Shown: in pieces, positions 60,797 through 64,000 of the stretch | Position numbering within the stretch: the first letter of the stretch is position 1 | How the letters are laid out: each line of letters begins with the position of its first letter | Assembly: GCF_024580735.1 (NCBI RefSeq) | Contig: NZ_JANIJX010000002.1 | Coordinates: 62,001-126,000, forward strand | Direction: 5' to 3' | Origin: Brevibacterium moorei | GTDB taxonomy: Bacteria > Actinomycetota > Actinomycetes > Actinomycetales > Brevibacteriaceae | Length of the DNA stretch: 64,000 bases | The notes under the pieces: model-generated | Seen by the model: the letters and a program-made list of their open reading frames with translations, nothing else | Databases searched by the model: none | What the model was told of the DNA's origin: nothing | Made by a program: the position numbers and the translations under genes

Positions 60797-62314
60797 ATGA
60801 CGCACCTCACAGGTTTGCGGACGAATACCATCGCCGATATCGTCCGCCGTTCGGCCGCCCGTTACCCCGATAAAACCGCCGTGGTCTTCCGGGACCGATC
60901 CTGGTCCTATCCGGAATTGGACCAGGCGATCACCGACGTCGCCCGGCACCTGCTGTCCCAGGGGCTGACGCCCGGGTGCAGGGTCGCCGCCTATGGGAAG
61001 AACTCGGACCTGTACCTCCTCCTGTTCCTGGCCTGCGCCAGGGCCGGACTGATCCACGTGCCGGTGAACTATCAACTCACCGGTGACGAACTCGAATACA
61101 TTCTGGCCGATTCCGGCGCCGACCTCGTCATCGCCGATCAGGACTTCTCCACCTATGTCCAGGCCACGGATACCGGCCGGGCCACGGACTTCGCGACCTT
61201 CGAATCGCTGCTGGAGCCCGCGCGCACCGGCGGGGAGCCGGCCGGCCTCGACGAGTTCGCGGCCACCGACGGCGATATCGCCCAGCTGCTCTACACCTCG
61301 GGCACCACCAGCGCTCCCAAGGGCGCGATCATGACGCACCGGGCTCTGGTCGCAGAGTACCTCTCCGCCGTCAATGTCCTGGACTTCGGGCCGACTGACC
61401 GGCAGGTCCACGCACTGCCCATGTACCATTCGGCGCAAATGCACGTGTTCCTGCTGCCGGCCCTGATGCAGGGGTCGTACAACATCATCGTGCCGGCCCC
61501 TGTGCCGGGAGAACTGCTGGCGATGTTCGCCCAGCAGAGCATCGACACGTTCTTCGCCGCGCCCACCGTGTGGGTGGCGCTGGCGAATCATCCGGATCTG
61601 ACAAAGGTCGATCTGAGCACTCTGCGGAAGGCCTATTACGGCGCCTCCATTATGCCGGGACCGGTCCTCGGCCGGCTGCAGGAGCTGTTGCCGGACTTGG
61701 GCTTCTACAACTGCTTTGGCCAGTCGGAGTTGGGCCCCCTGTGCACCGTGTTGCGTCCGGAGGACCATGTCGAGCATCCCGGTTCGGCCGGCAAGCCGGT
61801 GCTCTTCGTCGAGACCCGCGTGGTCGACGGCGACGGCGTGGATGTCGAACCCGGAGTGCAGGGCGAGATCCTCTACCGTTCCCCGCAGCTGTGCGAGGGC
61901 TACTGGAACAAACCGGAGGCCACCGCCGAGGCCTTCGCCGGCGGCTGGTTCCACTCGGGCGACCTGGTGATCCAGGACGCCGATGGCTTCATCCAGGTCG
62001 TCGACCGGGTCAAGGACGTCATCAACACCGGCGGCGTACTGGTGGCCGGGCGGCAGGTCGAGGACGCGATCTTCGAGTTGGACAATGTGGCCGAGGTCGC
62101 GGTGGTCGGGCTGCCTGACGAGAAGTGGATCGAGGCGGTCACAGCCTATGTCGTGCCCAAGGGCGCGCTGAGCGCCGAGGAGGTCATCGCCCATACGAGG
62201 ACCCGCCTGGCCGGCTTCAAGGTGCCCAAGGCCGTCCACCTGGTCGAGACCCTGCCGAAGAACTCCGCGGGCAAGATCCTCAAGCGCGAATTGCGCCGGG
62301 CCGAGGCCTCGTAG
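60797..62314 (+). CDS. Acyl-CoA synthetase (AMP-forming, fatty-acid--CoA ligase family)
   Basis: This 505-residue ANL-superfamily ligase activates a carboxylic acid with ATP and CoA. Motifs: AMP-binding LLYTSGTTSAPKGAIMTH (about 167), YNCFGQSELGPLC (about 304), the HSGDLVIQDADGFIQVVDR hinge region (about 385), and the C-terminal catalytic Lys in NSAGKILKREL (about 495). The likely substrate is a medium- or long-chain fatty acid, but the pocket cannot be judged here. A terminator follows. Confidence 0.9.
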   Translation: MTHLTGLRTNTIADIVRRSAARYPDKTAVVFRDRSWSYPELDQAITDVARHLLSQGLTPGCRVAAYGKNSDLYLLLFLACARAGLIHVPVNYQLTGDELEYILADSGADLVIADQDFSTYVQATDTGRATDFATFESLLEPARTGGEPAGLDEFAATDGDIAQLLYTSGTTSAPKGAIMTHRALVAEYLSAVNVLDFGPTDRQVHALPMYHSAQMHVFLLPALMQGSYNIIVPAPVPGELLAMFAQQSIDTFFAAPTVWVALANHPDLTKVDLSTLRKAYYGASIMPGPVLGRLQELLPDLGFYNCFGQSELGPLCTVLRPEDHVEHPGSAGKPVLFVETRVVDGDGVDVEPGVQGEILYRSPQLCEGYWNKPEATAEAFAGGWFHSGDLVIQDADGFIQVVDRVKDVINTGGVLVAGRQVEDAIFELDNVAEVAVVGLPDEKWIEAVTAYVVPKGALSAEEVIAHTRTRLAGFKVPKAVHLVETLPKNSAGKILKRELRRAEAS

Positions 62315-62363
62315 GCGGCGCGGACGCACCACGTCCTCGCCCACAATGGGGTGGGCATTTAGC

Positions 62364-62397
62364 GGGGGCCGGAAGTCGATGGACTTCCGGCCCCCGT
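62364..62397. terminator. Hairpin terminator between the acyl-CoA synthetase and the ABC operon
   Basis: A perfect 15-bp stem (62364-62378, 62383-62397) with a 4-nt loop between convergent genes, ending in TCT. Confidence 0.85.
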
Positions 62398-62425
62398 CTC
62401 GTCCGTGCGATGCGGTGGTGCTGGC

Positions 62426-63187
62426 TCAGCGCACCTTGTCGAGGAATCCCTTGACGCGCGGATTCGTCGAGGTCAGCAGGTCGGCCGGCGCCGCCTTCTC
62501 CATCACGATCCCCTGGTCGAAGAAGGCCACGGTGTCGGCGACCTCGCGGGCGAAGGCGATTTCGTGGGTCACGATGACCATTGTCATCCCGTCGTCCGCC
62601 AGTTGTCGCATGGTCGTGAGCACCTCCCCCACGAGTTCTGGATCCAGTGCCGAGGTCGGCTCGTCGAAGAGCATGAGCTCGGGATCCATCGCCAGCGCAC
62701 GGGCGATGCCCACCCGCTGCTGCTGGCCACCGGAGAGCTGGTGGGGCTTCTTGTGCCCGTGCTCTGCCAGGCCCACCCTGGCCAGTTCCTCCTTCGCCCT
62801 GGCCTGGGCTGCATGCCGGCTCATCCCCTTGACGTGGGTCAGCGCCAGCGCGACGTTCTCCACCGCGTCGAGGTGGGCATAGAGGTTGAAACGCTGGAAG
62901 ACCATACCGATCCGGGCGCGGAATTCCGCGAAGCGCTTATCGCCCCATTCGGTGAAGTGATCGCCATGGCGGGAGTAGCCGACCTGATCGCCCAGCACCT
63001 CGAGGCTGCCGGAATCGATGGTCTCGAGCCCGTTGACGGCCCGGAGGAAAGTCGACTTGCCCGATCCCGAGGGCCCGATGATACAGCTGACCTCTCCCGG
63101 GGCGACGGCGAAGTCGACGCCCTTGAGGACCTGGTGATCACCGAATGCCTTGGTGACGCCGTGCGCGGTGATGATGGACTCGGCCAT
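62426..63187 (-). CDS. Polar amino acid ABC transporter ATP-binding protein
   Basis: This 253-residue GlnQ/HisP-type ATPase has Walker A GPSGSGKST (about 37-45), signature LSGGQQQRVGIARAL, Walker B LMLFDEPTSALDPE and H-loop VTHEIAFA. It energises uptake of an amino acid through the permease encoded just upstream; the genes overlap by one base. The substrate-binding protein gene probably lies beyond the right edge. Confidence 0.95.
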   Translation of the reverse strand: MAESIITAHGVTKAFGDHQVLKGVDFAVAPGEVSCIIGPSGSGKSTFLRAVNGLETIDSGSLEVLGDQVGYSRHGDHFTEWGDKRFAEFRARIGMVFQRFNLYAHLDAVENVALALTHVKGMSRHAAQARAKEELARVGLAEHGHKKPHQLSGGQQQRVGIARALAMDPELMLFDEPTSALDPELVGEVLTTMRQLADDGMTMVIVTHEIAFAREVADTVAFFDQGIVMEKAAPADLLTSTNPRVKGFLDKVR

Positions 63188-64000
63188 TAGATGTTCTCCT
63201 TGGCCTCGGTGGCGGAATCGGGAAGGGTGGTGACGGGCTTCGTGCCCGACCGGGTATCGAACAGGCGCTGCATCCAGGAGCCCTTCCGGACCAGGCGGAC
63301 CCGGTCGCGACCGAAGCGTTTCTCCAACAGGCTCTGCAGATAGGTGGCGATCGCGGTCATCAGCATGTACCAGATGCTCACCACGATGAGCAGTTCGATC
63401 ACCAGGTTGTTGACCTTGTAGATCTGCGAGGCGTTGGTCATCAGGTCGGTGCCGGCGACGACCATGACCAGAGAGGTGGTCTTGAGCATGGAGATGAACT
63501 CATTGGCCGTGGGTGGGATGATGATCCGCATGGCCTGCGGCAGCACGATCAATCGCATGGTCTGTCCACGGGTCATACCGGATGCCTGCGCGGCCTCCGA
63601 CTGGCCCGCGTCGATTGCCTGGATACCGGCGCGCACCGTCTCTGCGAAGTAGGCGGCCATATTCAGGCCCAGGCCCAGGATCGCGGCGGTGGAACCGGTG
63701 ATGAGCTCATTGGTGTCCCAGTAGACGCCGACCATGGTGAAGGGGATCTTCACGATGATGTGCGGCAGCAGGAAGGCCAGGTTGAACCAGAAGATCAGCT
63801 GCACGATGACCGGGGTGCCGCGGAAGAACCAGATATAGGCCTCGGCGATCCAGCGCAGCACCGGATTGACCGATAGTTTCATCACGGCCAGGAGGACGCC
63901 CAGGACCAGGCCCACGACGGTCGCGGCGATGGAGATCCAGATGGTCACGCCGATGCCGGAGACGATGCGTTCGTTGAACAGGTATTCGCCCACCTTGGCC
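63187..64000 (-). CDS. Polar amino acid ABC transporter permease, 5' end outside window
   Basis: A HisM/GlnP-type permease of at least 271 residues, with about five membrane helices and the EAA loop region (ASGMTRGQTMRLIVLPQAMR) that docks with the ATPase. The frame stays open to the window edge, so the GTG at 63993 may be internal. GIGVTIWISIAATVVGLVLG is the first membrane segment seen. A basic tail follows the last helix. Amino-acid specificity is unknown. Confidence 0.9.
   Translation of the reverse strand, partial: AKVGEYLFNERIVSGIGVTIWISIAATVVGLVLGVLLAVMKLSVNPVLRWIAEAYIWFFRGTPVIVQLIFWFNLAFLLPHIIVKIPFTMVGVYWDTNELITGSTAAILGLGLNMAAYFAETVRAGIQAIDAGQSEAAQASGMTRGQTMRLIVLPQAMRIIIPPTANEFISMLKTTSLVMVVAGTDLMTNASQIYKVNNLVIELLIVVSIWYMLMTAIATYLQSLLEKRFGRDRVRLVRKGSWMQRLFDTRSGTKPVTTLPDSATEAKENI

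Noticed and set aside
1..64000. Mobile elements, integrated phage or genomic island
   Set aside because: No transposase, integrase, terminal inverted repeats, tRNA-associated direct repeats or shift in base composition were seen; nearly all genes are core functions.
1..64000. tRNA or rRNA genes
   Set aside because: I looked in the intergenic gaps for the T-arm pattern GGTTCGAATCC and cloverleaf pairing and saw none; gaps are mostly short and explained by promoters and terminators. A tRNAscan run would be decisive.

Overview
The window is high-GC (roughly 65%) and carries a typical actinobacterial (Actinomycetota) core-chromosome gene set. The lineage signs are the SufR-linked suf operon with a Rieske ferredoxin inside it, the split cytochrome bcc-aa3 genes (ctaE-qcrC-qcrA-qcrB and ctaC-ctaD-ctaF), the GlnA1/GlnE/GlnA2 cluster, polyphosphate glucokinase, an FtsR-type MerR regulator, DUF3043 and DUF4191 proteins, and many genes that start 6-8 nt after a TANNNT -10 element, as expected for leaderless mRNAs. 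I cannot name the genus. I see no phage, insertion sequence, CRISPR array, tRNA or rRNA; the only structural RNA gene is RNase P RNA.

Layout. 1-4.6 kb: Fe-S cluster assembly operon read leftwards (sufR-sufB-sufD-Rieske-sufC-sufS, the last cut by the window edge). 4.8-11.2 kb: rightward ABC-2 transporter pair, heme A synthase ctaA, and a heterodimeric ABC exporter. 11.3-16.1 kb: leftward pyc-def-hbd. 16.3-21.7 kb: rightward sbcD-sbcC and an orphan ParA-like ATPase. 22-26.2 kb: leftward ctaE-qcrC-qcrA-qcrB. 26.5-31 kb: trpD, a DEDDh exonuclease/GIY-YIG fusion, plsC and ftsR. 31.3-37.6 kb: ctaC-ctaD-ctaF, erpA-aat, an M20 peptidase and DUF3043. 37.7-47.8 kb: pyrD, pepA, and a lipoyl-enzyme block (lpd, sucB, lipB, lipA, DUF4191) interrupted by a membrane-anchored pseudokinase-like protein. 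47.9-57.9 kb: RDD protein, glnA, glnE-glnA2-SPOR-like, a GntR regulator, map, ppgK and a flavodoxin-like protein. 57.9-64 kb: rnpB, yaaA, the Nif3/zinc-ribbon pair, an acyl-CoA synthetase and part of an amino-acid ABC transporter.

How it works together. Much of the window serves aerobic respiration. suf and erpA supply Fe-S clusters, including the Rieske cluster of QcrA. ctaA supplies heme A to CtaD. The bcc and aa3 subunits form the terminal branch. lpd/sucB with lipA/lipB supply lipoylated 2-oxoacid dehydrogenase components, and pyc refills oxaloacetate. A second theme is nitrogen control: a GlnR-type operator sits upstream of glnA, and GlnE is encoded next to a second glutamine synthetase-like protein.

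Novelty. I found no clear new multi-gene system. The best leads are regulatory: a pervasive leaderless start architecture that also corrects several start codons, two divergent gene pairs whose -10 elements overlap on opposite strands, a four-half-site GlnR box, a 17-bp palindrome upstream of pyc, four 8-bp tandem repeats between gntR and map, and an inverted repeat flanking the promoter of the pseudokinase-like gene. On the protein side, the ABC exporter pair shows textbook asymmetry in its ATP sites, and the pseudokinase-like protein is the least characterised gene.
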